A stretch of 64,000 bases of DNA from Vicinamibacteria bacterium (GTDB lineage Bacteria; Acidobacteriota; Vicinamibacteria; Fen-336), in assembly GCA_025994075.1 (NCBI GenBank), contig JAMQGV010000014.1:1-64000 (forward strand). The letters run 5' to 3'. Both the position numbers and the translations under genes were made by a program. Shown one piece after another: positions 1 through 9,271 of the stretch (positions within the stretch are counted from its first letter, which is position 1; every line of letters begins with the position of its first letter). Below the pieces are notes generated by a model. The model made no database searches. It was given only the letters and a program-made list of their open reading frames with translations, and was not told the DNA's origin.

Positions 1-930
1 CTTCACTTCGGATCGCCCTGGCGTCGCCCGCGCGTGGCGCAGGTCGTCCGCGAGCTCGGCCGCCGAGGCGTAGCGCTGCGCCGGCTCGCGCTCCAGCAGC
101 CGGCGGACGACGGCGACGATCCACGCGGGCGCGTCGGGCCGGGCGGCGGCGAGCGACGCCGGTTCTTCGGTCACGCGCGCGAGCACGGAGCCGAGCGAGG
201 AGCGCGAGGCGAAAGGCGCGCGGCCCGCGAGCATCTCGAACAGCACCAGGCCGAGGCCGTAGAGATCGCTGCGCCCGTCGACCTCGAGCCCCAGCGCCTG
301 CTCGGGCGAGAGGTACTCCATGGTGCCGACCAGGCCGCTCGCCCGCGTCACCTGGGTCTCGGACTCGGCCGCCAGCGCCGTCACCAGGCCGAGATCGCCG
401 ACCCGCACCCGACCGTCGGCGCCGAGCAGGATGTTGGAAGGCTTCAGGTCGCGGTGGACGAGGCCGGCCGCGTGCAGCGCCTGCAACGCCTCGGCGACCG
501 TCGTGGCGATCGAGACCGCCGCCGCGAGCGCGAGAGGACCGCGCCTGAGGCGGTCGCGCAGCGTCTCGCCCGCGACCAGCTCCATCGCCAGGTACGGGCC
601 CTCGGGCGCGGTGCCGTGGTCGTGGACGGGGATCAGCGCCGGGTGCTGCGCCGTCGCGGCGCCCTGCGCCTCGCGCTGCAGCCGCCGCGCCGCCACCGGC
701 GACAGGCGATCGGAGCGCAGCACCTTGAGCGCGACCTCCCGGTCCGACGACTCGTCGCGCGCCCGGTACACCACCGCGTAGCCGCCTGACCCGAGCACGT
801 CGAGCGTCCGGTAGCGCCCGCCGACGAGCGTGCCCGCGGGCAGGACCGGCGCGGGTTCTCCCGCGAGATCCGCGGGGGTGACCGTGTCCGTATCGTGTCG
901 CGCGACGGCGGTGATGTGGCCCGGGCTCAT
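1..930 (-). CDS. Ser/Thr protein kinase, C-terminus beyond window
   Basis: Hanks-type Ser/Thr kinase, translated by eye from an ATG at 930; the frame stays open for 310 codons to base 1, so the C-terminus is missing. Visible motifs: glycine loop GSGGYAVV near residue 47, ATP-binding Lys near 69 (VALKVL), catalytic loop HRDLKPSN, and an activation segment opening with DLG instead of DFG, then YLSPEQALG. It closely resembles the kinase at 2100-4172 (same GGYAVVYRA loop, DLG, and SSLGSVLARVT stretch), so the two are paralogues. The family phosphorylates Ser/Thr of partner proteins, often FHA proteins, which are abundant nearby. It diverges from the radical SAM gene with about 185 bp between the starts. 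Whether it has a membrane segment and sensor domain like its paralogue cannot be seen. Confidence 0.9.
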   Translation of the reverse strand, partial: MSPGHITAVARHDTDTVTPADLAGEPAPVLPAGTLVGGRYRTLDVLGSGGYAVVYRARDESSDREVALKVLRSDRLSPVAARRLQREAQGAATAQHPALIPVHDHGTAPEGPYLAMELVAGETLRDRLRRGPLALAAAVSIATTVAEALQALHAAGLVHRDLKPSNILLGADGRVRVGDLGLVTALAAESETQVTRASGLVGTMEYLSPEQALGLEVDGRSDLYGLGLVLFEMLAGRAPFASRSSLGSVLARVTEEPASLAAARPDAPAWIVAVVRRLLEREPAQRYASAAELADDLRHARATPGRSEVK

Positions 931-1115
931 GGAAGTCGGTGCGCGATCTTCTCACCGTTCGCCCTCCGATCCAGTCGCAACGGCTTCTGGCGTGGAAAGT
1001 GCAGAAGGCGGGGTGTCGAGCGGGGCCTGACGGGGATGTGCGGACCGGACGACCGGTGCGCCGCACACTTTGCGCGGGCGGCGCTCGTCGCACCGTCCTC
1101 GAGGAGGGACCCGCC

Positions 1116-2084
1116 TTGGCCGAGACGATCACCGCCCGCATCGACGCGATCACCGGCATCCCCGCCGAACGCCTGCTGGCGGCGCCGCCGGCTCCGAAGA
1201 GCGTCAAGGTCGAGCTGACCGGCCGCTGCAACTACCGCTGCGGCTTCTGCGCGCTGCGCACCCGCGAGTCGCAGCCCAAGCACGACATGGACCTCGGCCT
1301 GTTCCAGCGCCTGGCCCGCGAGATGCGCGCGGCCGGCGTCGAGGAGCTGGGCATGTTCTTCCTCGGCGAGTCGTTCATGGCGCCCGAGCTGCTGGTGGAC
1401 GCGATCCGCTACGCCAAGCGCGAGGTCGGCTTCCCGTACCTGTTCCTCACGACGAACGGCTCGCTGGCGACGCCCGCGAACGTGCAGGCGTGCATGGAGG
1501 CGGGCCTCGACTCGCTGAAGTGGAGCCTCAACTACGCCGACGCGACCCAGTTCGAGGAGATCGCGGGCGTGCGCCAGGAGTCCTGGAAGCGCTCGCTCGA
1601 GCACCTGAAGGCCGCGCGCCGCGTGCGAGACGAGGTGCAGGCGCGCACCGGCCACCGCTGCGGCCTCTACGCGTCGTCGATCGCCTACGACGGCGAGCAG
1701 CAGGTGCGGATGGAGGCGCTGGTCGCCGAGTTCGCGCCCCACGTCGACCAGCACTACTGGCTGCCGCTCTATTCGATGGGCAGCCTCGCGTCCAAGCGCG
1801 AGGCCGAGCTCGGCTACCGTCCGATCGCCGGCAACCAGGGCCGTCTCGGCAACCTGCGCGAGCCGCTGCCGTGCTGGTCGGCCTTCACCGAGGGCCACAT
1901 CACCGCTGCCGGCAAGCTCTCGGCCTGCTGCTTCGACGCCGACCAGCGCTGGGTGATGGCCGACCTGACGCAGGTGCCGTTCCAGGAGGGCTGGAACAGC
2001 CTGCCCTTCCAGGAGCTCCGTGCCGCCCACCTGCGCAAGGACGTGACCGGCACTCCCTGCCAGGACTGCGTCGCCTACCGTTAG
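1116..2084 (+). CDS. Radical SAM protein with SPASM-like C-terminus
   Basis: Radical SAM enzyme of 322 residues. The cluster-binding motif is C38-x3-C42-x2-C45 in GRCNYRCGFCALR, followed by a glycine-containing strand (MFFLGES). The C-terminal third has further cysteines (LPCW, SACCFD, CQDC), like a SPASM/twitch auxiliary FeS domain. Such proteins modify peptides or sugars by radical chemistry; the substrate here is unknown. The start is the TTG at 1116, because GAGGAGGGA at 1101-1109 is a well-spaced ribosome site; the frame is open upstream to 939, but that part shows no family similarity. It is convergent with the kinase ending at 2100 and divergent from the first kinase. No maturase partner peptide was recognised beside it. 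Confidence 0.85.
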   Translation: MAETITARIDAITGIPAERLLAAPPAPKSVKVELTGRCNYRCGFCALRTRESQPKHDMDLGLFQRLAREMRAAGVEELGMFFLGESFMAPELLVDAIRYAKREVGFPYLFLTTNGSLATPANVQACMEAGLDSLKWSLNYADATQFEEIAGVRQESWKRSLEHLKAARRVRDEVQARTGHRCGLYASSIAYDGEQQVRMEALVAEFAPHVDQHYWLPLYSMGSLASKREAELGYRPIAGNQGRLGNLREPLPCWSAFTEGHITAAGKLSACCFDADQRWVMADLTQVPFQEGWNSLPFQELRAAHLRKDVTGTPCQDCVAYR

Positions 2085-2099
2085 CGGCGGCGGGGGCGC

Positions 2100-4172
2100 T
2101 CAGCGCGCCGGGGCGGGCTCCAGTTCCACGAAGCGGCGGCCGTCCCAGCGGCGAACGCGGCGCAGGGCGCGCTCGTCGGCCGGCCCGAAGCGGTGACCGA
2201 TCCGGCCCGCCTCGAACAGCCGACGGTGCAACTCGCGGAAGCTGGCGGCCGGGGTGAGGCTCCTGACGCGCAGCGCGGCGTCGAGCGAGTAGTGGACGTC
2301 GGCGGAGATCAGGCCGCTCGTGGGCGAGGCGAAGTGGCCGTGGGTGGTGACGAGGGCCAGCCCGCCATCTTCTTCCTCGTGGACCATGGTCGCGCCCGCC
2401 GCGCCCGTCTCGTTGTGCGCCGCCAGCGCGTCGGAGCGGGGGAAGATCAGCATCTCCATCGGGTCCGCGTCGCCGCAGTCCCGACAGCGATAGGCGTCCT
2501 GCTCGACGGGCGTGCGGCCGTAAGGTCGTTGGGGGTCGAGCAGGGCGAGCGCGCCGCTGCGGGTGTCGTTGTGATAGCCGAACAGCGCGATCGTCGGCCG
2601 CCCGCGGAATTGGACGAAGGCCGCGTCGACGATCTGGCCGGCCGTCCAGAAGTCGCCGACGGTGCGGCCCTGGGCGTCCAGCTCCTCGAGCACGGCCGGG
2701 AACCACGAACGGTGGTTGGATTGCAGGAACACCCGCGCTCGCCCCGCGGTGTCGGGGAAGGAGTGGAGCCGCGCCGCCACGAAGGTCTCGTAGCGGGTGC
2801 CCCCGAAGTCCGCCGGCCGCCCGCCCTCGCGCCGCAGCCGGAGCTGGCCCCGGGCGTCGTAGACGCGCAGGTCGCTCTTCTTGCCCGCGCTGTCGGGCAC
2901 GACGATCCAGACCTCGTTCTCGCCGGCCGGGCCGGGCCGGACCAGCAGCATCCGGCCCACGTACTGAGAGCCGGGTCCGTAGGTCGCGTCGACGAGGGGC
3001 TGGTCGAACGCCTGGGTCCACAGCACGTCGCCGGCGCGGTTCACGCCCCGCAGCACGCCGCCTTCGACGCGCGCCGAGAACAGCACCGTGTCGACGGCGC
3101 GGCTCGCGGCCTCGCGCGCGTTCGAGAGGCCGAGCCCGGCCGCGACGGCCAGCACCGCAAGCCCCGCGGCGAGCGCGCCGAGCCGCGCGCGCCGCCGGCG
3201 AGCCGAGCCTTCGCGCGACCGCGCTTCAGCCTCTGCGACCTCGGCCTCGGCGACGACTGGCCCCCGCCGAGCCTGCAGGTCTCCGAGCACCTCCGCGGCA
3301 CTCGCGTAGCGCCGCGCCGGGTCCTTCTGGAGCAGCCGGCGCACGACGCCGACCAGCCACGCCGGCGCGTCCGGCCGCGAGTCGGAGAGCCGCGCCGCTT
3401 CCGTGGTCACTCGCGCCAGCACCGACCCCAGCGACGACTTCGCCGAGAACGGCAACTGCCCCGCCAGCATCTCGAACAGCACCACGCCCAGCGAGTAGAG
3501 ATCGCTGCGCCCGTCCACTTCCTGCCCCAGCGCCTGCTCGGGCGAGAGGTACTCGAGCGTCCCCACCAGCCCGTCCGCCCGCGTCGCCCGCGTCTCGTCC
3601 TCGGGATCGAGCGCGGTGACGAGCCCCAGGTCCGCGACCCGCACGCTGCCGTCGGCGCCGAGCAGCACGTTCGACGGCTTCAGGTCCCGATGCACGAGCC
3701 CCATCTCGTGCAAAGCCTCGAGCGCCGCTCCGATCCCCGACGCCACCCGCACGGCCTCGTCGACGGGCAACGCCCCCCGCGCGATCCGCTCGCGCAGCGT
3801 CTCCCCGGCGACCAGCTCCATCGCGAGGAACGCCCCCTCGGCCGCGACCCCGTGATCGAGCACCCGCACGACGTTGGGATGCCGCACGGCCCCGGCACTC
3901 TCGGCCTCCCGCTGCAACCGCCGCACGGCCACGCCGCTCGCCCGGTCGGCCCGCAGCACCTTCAGCGCGACCCGCTCGCCGGTCGTCTGGTCGACGGCCC
4001 GGTACACGACGGCATACCCACCGCGCCCGAGCACAGCATCGATGCGATAGCGACCGCCGAGGAGTACGCCGGCTGTCAGCGCGGCAGGAAGCCCGGCGTC
4101 GAGTTGCTCTGGCGTGACGCTGGTCGTGTCTCGGCCCGATGCCCGGGAAATGTGGCGGGTGGGCTGGCTCAT
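2100..4172 (-). CDS. Receptor-type Ser/Thr kinase with extracellular propeller-like domain
   Basis: 690-residue transmembrane kinase. Glycine loop GRGGYAVV (49-56), Lys71, HRDLKPSN (161-168), DLG (181-183, replacing DFG), YLSPEQ. After an Arg-rich juxtamembrane stretch comes one hydrophobic helix near 330-350 (LGALAAGLAVLAVAAGLGL). About 340 residues follow, presumably outside the cytoplasm, with repeated beta-strand segments (VLWTQAF, LRVYDARGQ, IALFGYHND, ALVTTHG) that look like a beta-propeller. A short CRDC motif lies within it, and another CxxC is not seen. Inferred role: senses an external signal and phosphorylates cytoplasmic Ser/Thr targets. It lies 123 bp downstream of the FHA activator at 4296-6146 on the same strand, a plausible partner. 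Start ATG at 4172; no strong ribosome site. Confidence 0.9.
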   Translation of the reverse strand: MSQPTRHISRASGRDTTSVTPEQLDAGLPAALTAGVLLGGRYRIDAVLGRGGYAVVYRAVDQTTGERVALKVLRADRASGVAVRRLQREAESAGAVRHPNVVRVLDHGVAAEGAFLAMELVAGETLRERIARGALPVDEAVRVASGIGAALEALHEMGLVHRDLKPSNVLLGADGSVRVADLGLVTALDPEDETRATRADGLVGTLEYLSPEQALGQEVDGRSDLYSLGVVLFEMLAGQLPFSAKSSLGSVLARVTTEAARLSDSRPDAPAWLVGVVRRLLQKDPARRYASAAEVLGDLQARRGPVVAEAEVAEAEARSREGSARRRRARLGALAAGLAVLAVAAGLGLSNAREAASRAVDTVLFSARVEGGVLRGVNRAGDVLWTQAFDQPLVDATYGPGSQYVGRMLLVRPGPAGENEVWIVVPDSAGKKSDLRVYDARGQLRLRREGGRPADFGGTRYETFVAARLHSFPDTAGRARVFLQSNHRSWFPAVLEELDAQGRTVGDFWTAGQIVDAAFVQFRGRPTIALFGYHNDTRSGALALLDPQRPYGRTPVEQDAYRCRDCGDADPMEMLIFPRSDALAAHNETGAAGATMVHEEEDGGLALVTTHGHFASPTSGLISADVHYSLDAALRVRSLTPAASFRELHRRLFEAGRIGHRFGPADERALRRVRRWDGRRFVELEPAPAR

Positions 4173-4206
4173 GGCAGGCGATTCGGACCGAATCGTCGCA
4201 CGAACT

Positions 4207-4292
4207 GCGCCCGGGCAGGCCTTCGTGTTGGGCGCTCGGTCAGCGGAAGGAGGTCATGCCATGCGTGGCAGCGCGAACCTGGGCCCGGGCGC
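4207..4292. repeat. 10-bp inverted repeat between activator and kinase genes
   Basis: Perfect arms GCGCCCGGGC (4207-4216) and GCCCGGGCGC (4283-4292) lie about 66 bp apart, between the stop of the activator gene and the start of the kinase gene on the same strand. No T-run follows, so it is not a clear intrinsic terminator. In DNA this GC-rich a 10-bp match may be chance. It could also be a read-through control hairpin or a protein site. Confidence 0.25.
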
Positions 4293-4295
4293 TCC

Positions 4296-6146
4296 TCACA
4301 TGTCCGGTGCGTCCCGTTGGAAGGACAGACCCAGACGGCGCATCTTCAACGCAAGTCCGTTCCGGGTGATCCCCAGGTACCGCGCGGCCCTGGACTTGTT
4401 GCCGTCGAAGCGGGCGAGAGCATCGATGATGACGCGCCGTTCCAGAGCCTTCACCTCGCCACCCAGGTCTCGGGGCAGGTCGGCCTGCGGGTCGGGCATG
4501 GCGGAGCGCAGGGTGGAATCGACACCTGTCATCCGGGCGTCGGCCGACTTCGGCTCGCGGCTGGCGAGAGTCGGCTCGAACTCCGCGGAGCTGAGCACGC
4601 CCCCGTTGGGACAAAGCAGGACCGCGCGATCGATGGCCGCCTTCAACTCGCGGATGTTCCCGGGCCAGTCATGGGCGAGTAGCAGGTCCAGTGCGCGGCC
4701 GGAGATCCCACCGACGTCCTTGTTGTAGGCCTGTGCCGCGCGCGCCGCGAAGTGGCTGGCGAGTTCGGCGATGTCTTCGGGCCGCTGTCGGAGCGGCGGG
4801 ACCTGGAGTTCCAGTCCGCGTAGCCGGTAGTAGAGGTCTGCCCGGAACTGTCCCTGGCGGACCAGTGCTGGCAGATCCCGGTTGGTCGAGCTGACGATGC
4901 GCACCTGGATCGGTTCCGGCTGGTGTCCCCCCAGCGGCCACACCTCGCGCTCTTCCAGCGCGCGGAGCAGCTTGGCCTGGAGTGCCAGCGGCATGTCGCC
5001 GATCTCGTCAAGGAAGACACAACCGCCGCGCGCCCGCACGAGCAGCCCCGGGCGCGCGTCGACGCCCGTGGCGACCCGTGGTTTCACGCCGAACAACTCG
5101 GCTTCCAGCAGCTCGGAGGGGATCGCGGCGCAGTTGATCGGGACGAAGGGGCCGGGGCGGGAGGGCCCCGAGCCGTGGACGATCTCGGCCAGGAACTCCT
5201 TGCCGGTCCCCGTCTCGCCGAGCAGTAGGACATCGAGAGAACTCGCCACAGCCGCACGCAGGTCCGCAAGCAGGCGACCCATGGCCGGCGAGCGGGTCGG
5301 AACGAAACCTCGTGGATAGACCAGCGGGTCGCCCGCCGCGCCTTCACCGGCGCTTCGCTCCCCCGAGATCGTCTGCAACAACAAGTCCAGCAAGTCCTCT
5401 TGCCAGGCCTCGAGGAAGGCGGGCGCCGGATCCAGGATGATCGCTGCGGCCAGGTCTTTCGCGGAGCGCTGCCCGGAGCGCAGGAATACGTCCGGGTGTC
5501 CGGCCAGGCGGCAGAGCTTCGTACTCCCCGCGGGTAGTCCGACCGCCTGCTGACCCGCGGCCTCGATCAGGCGCGGAGAGGCGGGCCGGCCGAGAACCCG
5601 CCCCGTCTCGGCACGGCCGTCGACCGAGTTCACGAAGAACAGGTGTCGTGCCCCGAGCACCTCAAGGGAAGCCTCCAGAAGCACGGCTCCGGCGGCCCGC
5701 GGATCGGTGGTGCGCCGCGCCGCAAACTCGCTGATCAACTGCACCAGACGAGCAGGGGCACCCGCCAGGAGGCTCGCCCGTTCGGGCTCCGTCGAGCTGT
5801 CGCGGAGCACCCGTACTGGCCGGGGCCGCGACAGGGCGACCGACACCTCCCCGTCCTCCCGTGCGACCTCCTCGAGCGTCACCTCGGCCCGTCCGATGAA
5901 GACTCGGTCGCCCCGTCGCAACTCGAGGCCGGTCAGCCGGACACCGGCCATGACCAGACCGTTCTTGGAGCCCAGGTCCCGCAGGCGGAGTCCGTGTGCC
6001 GATGGTTCGACCGATGCGTGCCGTCGCGACACTCCGGGCAGCGGGAGGTGAATGTCGCTGCCAGGAGCCGACCCCAGGATCGCCGACCCCTCCGGCGCAG
6101 CGACGTGATAGAGCTGTCCGTCGTGCCGCACGATCAGCCGGAGCAT
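4296..6146 (-). CDS. FHA-containing sigma54-type activator, atypical GAFTGA loop
   Basis: 616-residue regulator with an N-terminal FHA domain (1-95; GSAPGSD, SRRH, LGSKNG), a GAF-like middle (about 120-290), an AAA+ domain (Walker A GETGTGKE near 310; DEIGDMP; sensor SSTNRDL), and a Fis-type helix-turn-helix at the C-terminus (SRAARYLGITRNGLALKM). It should bind phosphothreonine through FHA and control transcription. The loop that contacts sigma54, normally GAFTGA, reads RVATGV here (near residue 358), so contact with sigma54 may be weakened or replaced. The start is set at the Met of MLRLIVRH (6146) because the paralogue at 23815-25731 begins at the same point; upstream codons look non-coding. 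The receptor kinase downstream on the same strand is a candidate upstream signal. Confidence 0.9.
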   Translation of the reverse strand: MLRLIVRHDGQLYHVAAPEGSAILGSAPGSDIHLPLPGVSRRHASVEPSAHGLRLRDLGSKNGLVMAGVRLTGLELRRGDRVFIGRAEVTLEEVAREDGEVSVALSRPRPVRVLRDSSTEPERASLLAGAPARLVQLISEFAARRTTDPRAAGAVLLEASLEVLGARHLFFVNSVDGRAETGRVLGRPASPRLIEAAGQQAVGLPAGSTKLCRLAGHPDVFLRSGQRSAKDLAAAIILDPAPAFLEAWQEDLLDLLLQTISGERSAGEGAAGDPLVYPRGFVPTRSPAMGRLLADLRAAVASSLDVLLLGETGTGKEFLAEIVHGSGPSRPGPFVPINCAAIPSELLEAELFGVKPRVATGVDARPGLLVRARGGCVFLDEIGDMPLALQAKLLRALEEREVWPLGGHQPEPIQVRIVSSTNRDLPALVRQGQFRADLYYRLRGLELQVPPLRQRPEDIAELASHFAARAAQAYNKDVGGISGRALDLLLAHDWPGNIRELKAAIDRAVLLCPNGGVLSSAEFEPTLASREPKSADARMTGVDSTLRSAMPDPQADLPRDLGGEVKALERRVIIDALARFDGNKSRAARYLGITRNGLALKMRRLGLSFQRDAPDM

Positions 6147-6601
6147 CCCCTCGTCCCCCGAACGCCCCACCGATGAGCGGCAGGCACGCCAAGAATCTTC
6201 GTGAAAGCCGACCAGCAAGTTGTCAGGCCACAAGCTCGGGCGCCGCCTGGATCTCTCACGTTGTCGCCCACGCTCAGGCTTTCGCCGCGACTTGCACTGG
6301 AGCCCTCCGCCTCACCCGTGTGTCGAAAGCAGCCGACCGCTGACTAGCGAGGACCGTGCCACCAGCCATCGGGTCCGCCGGCCCCGCCGGGCGGCATCAA
6401 TCAGCCGGGAGGCTTGGGCCAAGCCGAGCGATGCCGTCCCCGGAGATGCGGACGACTGCCCGCCATGACCTGTCTGGCCTGAGGATTGCTCGCAGGTGAC
6501 ACAGCACGGGTGAGGCGCACCGCACGGGGGGGCAGAATGGGCGAGCGATCGCAGTTCGCTGAGGCCGTCGTCGATCGTCAGTTCTCACGGTCGGTCTACC
6601 A
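6147..6601. other. 455-bp intergenic region, no gene seen
   Basis: Divergent spacer between the FHA activator and the Yip1-like gene. It must hold the promoters for both directions, but I see no convincing -35/-10 pair. On the minus strand at 6177-6192, TTGGCGTGCCTGCCGC has GG and GC ten bases apart, as in sigma54 promoters, but the match is poor. An 82-codon open frame on the plus strand has no ribosome site and no recognisable protein features. Confidence 0.5.
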
Positions 6602-7330
6602 ATGAGCGGCTTCGGCGGCCGCGAACTCCTGGCACTGATCCCCGTCGCGGGCCTGTTCGGGGGCCTCGCGTGGGCGATCGTCGTCCTGAATCTCCACCGC
6701 GGTCCGCTCGAACTGACAGCCTGGCAACAGCGAACCCGGATCGGTCTGCCGCCGGCCATCGCTGGCAGCGTGCTGGGTCTCTTCCGGAACCCGGCGCATT
6801 TCTTCCGATGCGTCCATGCCGGCCGGGACCAGGACATTCCGCTCGTCTTCGTTTTCCTCCTGCCGGCACTCGTCGCACCGCTGGCGGTCGTCCACGACAT
6901 GCTGGGGCTCACGGTCGTCCCGACGCCGAGGACGAGCCTGACCCAGGCGCCCGTGACCATGGTGTTGGCGGCGGTCATTGCCTCTGTCGTCTCGGGGATC
7001 GGGTTCTTCCTGATGGCGCTGGTCGACCACGTTGCCCTTGTGGTGGTGGGCGGTCGCGGCGATTTGGCGACCACGCTGAGGGTCGGCGCCTACTCGACTT
7101 CGGTCAACTGCGCCACGTTCGTGCCGTTCGTCGGCGCGGCCTTTGGCCTGGTGGCCTGGCCCGCGATGAAGGTCGCAGGCTACAGCGAGTGCCACGAGAT
7201 CACGCGGTGGCGCGCTGCGCTCGCCGTGTTGTTGCCCCAGTTCCTCTGTCTGGGAGGCCTCGTGTTCGTTCTCGTCGCGCTGAGCAGGGGCGGCAGCGCC
7301 TTCGCGCCGTTCATCTACATGCTGTTCTGA
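6602..7330 (+). CDS. Yip1-like polytopic membrane protein
   Basis: 242 residues with an N-terminal hydrophobic segment (LIPVAGLFGGLAWAIVVLNL) and about four further membrane helices (IPLVFVFLLPALVAPLAV, VTMVLAAVIASVVSGIGFF, VPFVGAAFGLVAW, LAVLLPQFLCLGGLVFVLV). The C-terminal pattern, a Tyr-Ser-containing loop, a Pro-rich helix, then an amphipathic stretch and a last helix, is that of bacterial Yip1-domain proteins, whose function is largely unknown. It precedes the kinase-FGE gene by 65 bp on the same strand and is probably co-transcribed with it, so it may serve the same membrane complex. No clear ribosome site is seen before the ATG at 6602. Confidence 0.75.
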   Translation: MSGFGGRELLALIPVAGLFGGLAWAIVVLNLHRGPLELTAWQQRTRIGLPPAIAGSVLGLFRNPAHFFRCVHAGRDQDIPLVFVFLLPALVAPLAVVHDMLGLTVVPTPRTSLTQAPVTMVLAAVIASVVSGIGFFLMALVDHVALVVVGGRGDLATTLRVGAYSTSVNCATFVPFVGAAFGLVAWPAMKVAGYSECHEITRWRAALAVLLPQFLCLGGLVFVLVALSRGGSAFAPFIYMLF

Positions 7331-7395
7331 CGCCCCCGCCCCGGCGTCGAAGGTGCGCGGCAGCCGACGGCGAACGTGGCCGGACGAGAGGAGTG

Positions 7396-9252
7396 ATGGT
7401 GCCGGACAGGATCGGTAGCTACGAGGTGCTCGGCCTCCTCGGTGAGGGCGGGATGGGAGCGGTTTATCGGGGCCGCGACCCGCGATTCGACCGGGAGGTG
7501 GCGATCAAGGTCCTGCACGACCAGTTCCGGCGGGATCCCGGAGTGGTCGAGCGGTTCAAGAGCGAGGCGGTGATCCAGGCCAAGCTGAACCACCCGCACA
7601 TCGTGTCGGTGCTGGACTTCGTGGCCGACGACCATCACCTCGCGATGGTGATGGAGCGGGTGGAGGGGCAGCCGCTGGACGAGGTGATCCGGGCGGCGCG
7701 TGGACCGCTGGCCGTGGACCGGGCGGTGCGGCTGATGGACCAGGTGCTGTCCGCGATGGCATTCGCGCACAAGCGGGGCCTGGTGCACCGGGACATCAAG
7801 CCCTCCAACATCCTGATCCAGCACCTGGAGGGCCAGGAGTACGCGAAGGTGACGGACTTCGGGATCGCGAAGATCCTGGGTTCGGAGAAGGTGCGGACGG
7901 CGACGGGGGCGAAGATGGGGACGCTGGCGTACATGTCCCCGGAGCACGTGCAGAGCCCGAAGGGGGTGGACTCCCGGAGCGACATCTACTCGCTCGGCGT
8001 CGTGCTGTGCGAGATGCTGACGGGCCGCGTTCCGTTCGACGCCGACAGCGAGTACGCGCTGATGCGCCTGATCGTGGAGCAGCCCGTGGAGGCGGCGCTC
8101 GACGGCCGGGTTCCGGCGTGGCTGCGGCCGGTGCTGGCGCGGGCGATGGCGAAGACGCCCGGTGCGCGGTTCGGCTCGTGCGAGGAGATGGCCGAGGCGC
8201 TGCGCGGGGTGCCCGGGCACGCACCTGGGGTTGCGAGCCCGGGTGTTCGGGTGGCGGCAGCAGCTCCCTCCCCGCCGCCGCCCCGGCCGCCCACGGAGCC
8301 GATCCCTGGCGCATCGCCGTCGGGTCTGTCGGCAGGAGTCGCGTGGGGAGCGGCCATCGCCACGGTGGTTGTCGCGGTGGCCCTGGTGCTTGTGGTGCAG
8401 CCGCGCCAGGCGGCGGAAGCCGAGCGGGTCCGGCTGCAGGCCGAAGCGCAGCGCCAGGTGGAGCAGGAGCGACGTCGTGCGGAGGAGGACAGGGCCCGGG
8501 CGATCGCGGAGGAACGCCGCCGTTCCGAAGCGGCTGTGCAGCAGGCCCGCGCGGCGCGGCAGGCGCTCGAAGCGGAGCGACTTCGGCAGGCCGAGGAGGA
8601 GGGCGAGCGTTCGGGCCCCTCCGCTTCGAGCCGCGGTGGGATGGGCTACGTGCGGATTCCTGCGGGAACGTTCCAGATGGGCTGCGTGTCGGGGGACACC
8701 GAGTGCGACTCGGACGAGACGCGAAAGACGGTGACGATCCTGCGGGACTTCTGGATGGGTACGACGGAAGTGACCGTCGGGGCGTACCGGTCGTACGGCT
8801 CCCCTCCTTCCGGGAACACGAACGGAGACGACCATCCTGTGGTGAACGTGACGTGGAACGAGGCCAAGGCGCACTGCGAGTCTCAGGGCGGGCGACTGCC
8901 GACGGAGGAGGAGTGGGAGCGAGCGGCCCGGGGCGGGCGAGAGGGGTCGAAGTACCCGTGGGGGAACTCGATCTCGCCCGACGACGCGAACTACTCGGGC
9001 ACGGGCGGGCGCGACCGATGGAGCAGGACGTCTCCCGTGGGGGGCTTCGCGGCGAACGGGTACGGTCTGCACGACATGTCAGGGAACGTCTGGGAGTGGA
9101 CTTCGAGCCGATACGATTCCTCGAAGTACGTTCTGCGCGGTGGGTCCTGGGCCGACGATCCCGGGAAGCTGCGAGCCTCGTTCCGCGATAGGGTCCTCCC
9201 GTCGGGCCTCGACGTCAACCGCGGCTTCCGTTGTGCCTGGGACGCGCCGTGA
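7396..9252 (+). CDS. Receptor Ser/Thr kinase with C-terminal FGE/C-type-lectin-fold domain
   Basis: 618 residues in three parts. Kinase: GEGGMGAV (16-23), Lys38, HRDIKPSN (131-138), DFG (154-156), YMSPEH. One membrane helix lies at about 311-335, then a charged coiled coil (about 335-410, Glu/Arg/Ala-rich), then a formylglycine-generating-enzyme-like domain (about 416-615) with [27 protein letters not shown] and MSGNVWEW. The paired active-site cysteine motif of true FGE enzymes is not evident, so the domain is probably a ligand-binding C-type-lectin fold. The last 37 residues (579-615) match the downstream copy at 9550-9660 with adenine-biased differences, as in DGR variable regions. The start is the ATG at 7396 just after GAGAGGAG; the same frame is open to 6670, but that part overlaps the previous gene. 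Inferred role: surface receptor kinase whose binding face was diversified. Confidence 0.9.
   Translation: MVPDRIGSYEVLGLLGEGGMGAVYRGRDPRFDREVAIKVLHDQFRRDPGVVERFKSEAVIQAKLNHPHIVSVLDFVADDHHLAMVMERVEGQPLDEVIRAARGPLAVDRAVRLMDQVLSAMAFAHKRGLVHRDIKPSNILIQHLEGQEYAKVTDFGIAKILGSEKVRTATGAKMGTLAYMSPEHVQSPKGVDSRSDIYSLGVVLCEMLTGRVPFDADSEYALMRLIVEQPVEAALDGRVPAWLRPVLARAMAKTPGARFGSCEEMAEALRGVPGHAPGVASPGVRVAAAAPSPPPPRPPTEPIPGASPSGLSAGVAWGAAIATVVVAVALVLVVQPRQAAEAERVRLQAEAQRQVEQERRRAEEDRARAIAEERRRSEAAVQQARAARQALEAERLRQAEEEGERSGPSASSRGGMGYVRIPAGTFQMGCVSGDTECDSDETRKTVTILRDFWMGTTEVTVGAYRSYGSPPSGNTNGDDHPVVNVTWNEAKAHCESQGGRLPTEEEWERAARGGREGSKYPWGNSISPDDANYSGTGGRDRWSRTSPVGGFAANGYGLHDMSGNVWEWTSSRYDSSKYVLRGGSWADDPGKLRASFRDRVLPSGLDVNRGFRCAWDAP
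9130..9240 (+). repeat. Variable-region-like (VR) repeat at end of kinase-FGE gene
   Basis: This 111-bp segment encodes the end of the FGE domain ([13 protein letters not shown]... to GFRCAW). It aligns without gaps to 9550-9660, exactly 420 bp away. By hand count there are 29 differences; 17 fall on the 25 adenines of the downstream copy and 12 on its 86 other bases. Substituted adenines are mostly first and second codon positions of AAC codons, so they change the protein. This is the known signature of mutagenic retrohoming into a VR. The shared 3' end GGCTT[C/T]CGTTGTGCC would correspond to the homing-initiation end. Confidence 0.75.
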
Positions 9253-9271
9253 TCCTCTTGCTTGTTCCCTG

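Noticed and set aside
2193..4682. Very long open frames opposite real genes (for example 829 codons on the plus strand here, and many like it)
   Set aside because: Very high GC content removes stop codons from other frames. These frames are Arg/Pro/Gly/Ala-rich without motifs, while the opposite strand carries complete domains.
6177..6192. Possible sigma54 -24/-12 promoter upstream of the first FHA activator
   Set aside because: Only the GG/GC spacing fits; the flanking bases do not match the consensus, and the paralogue lacks the site.
6220..6468. 82-codon open frame in the 455-bp spacer
   Set aside because: No ribosome site, no motif, and Arg/Pro-rich composition typical of chance frames in this DNA.
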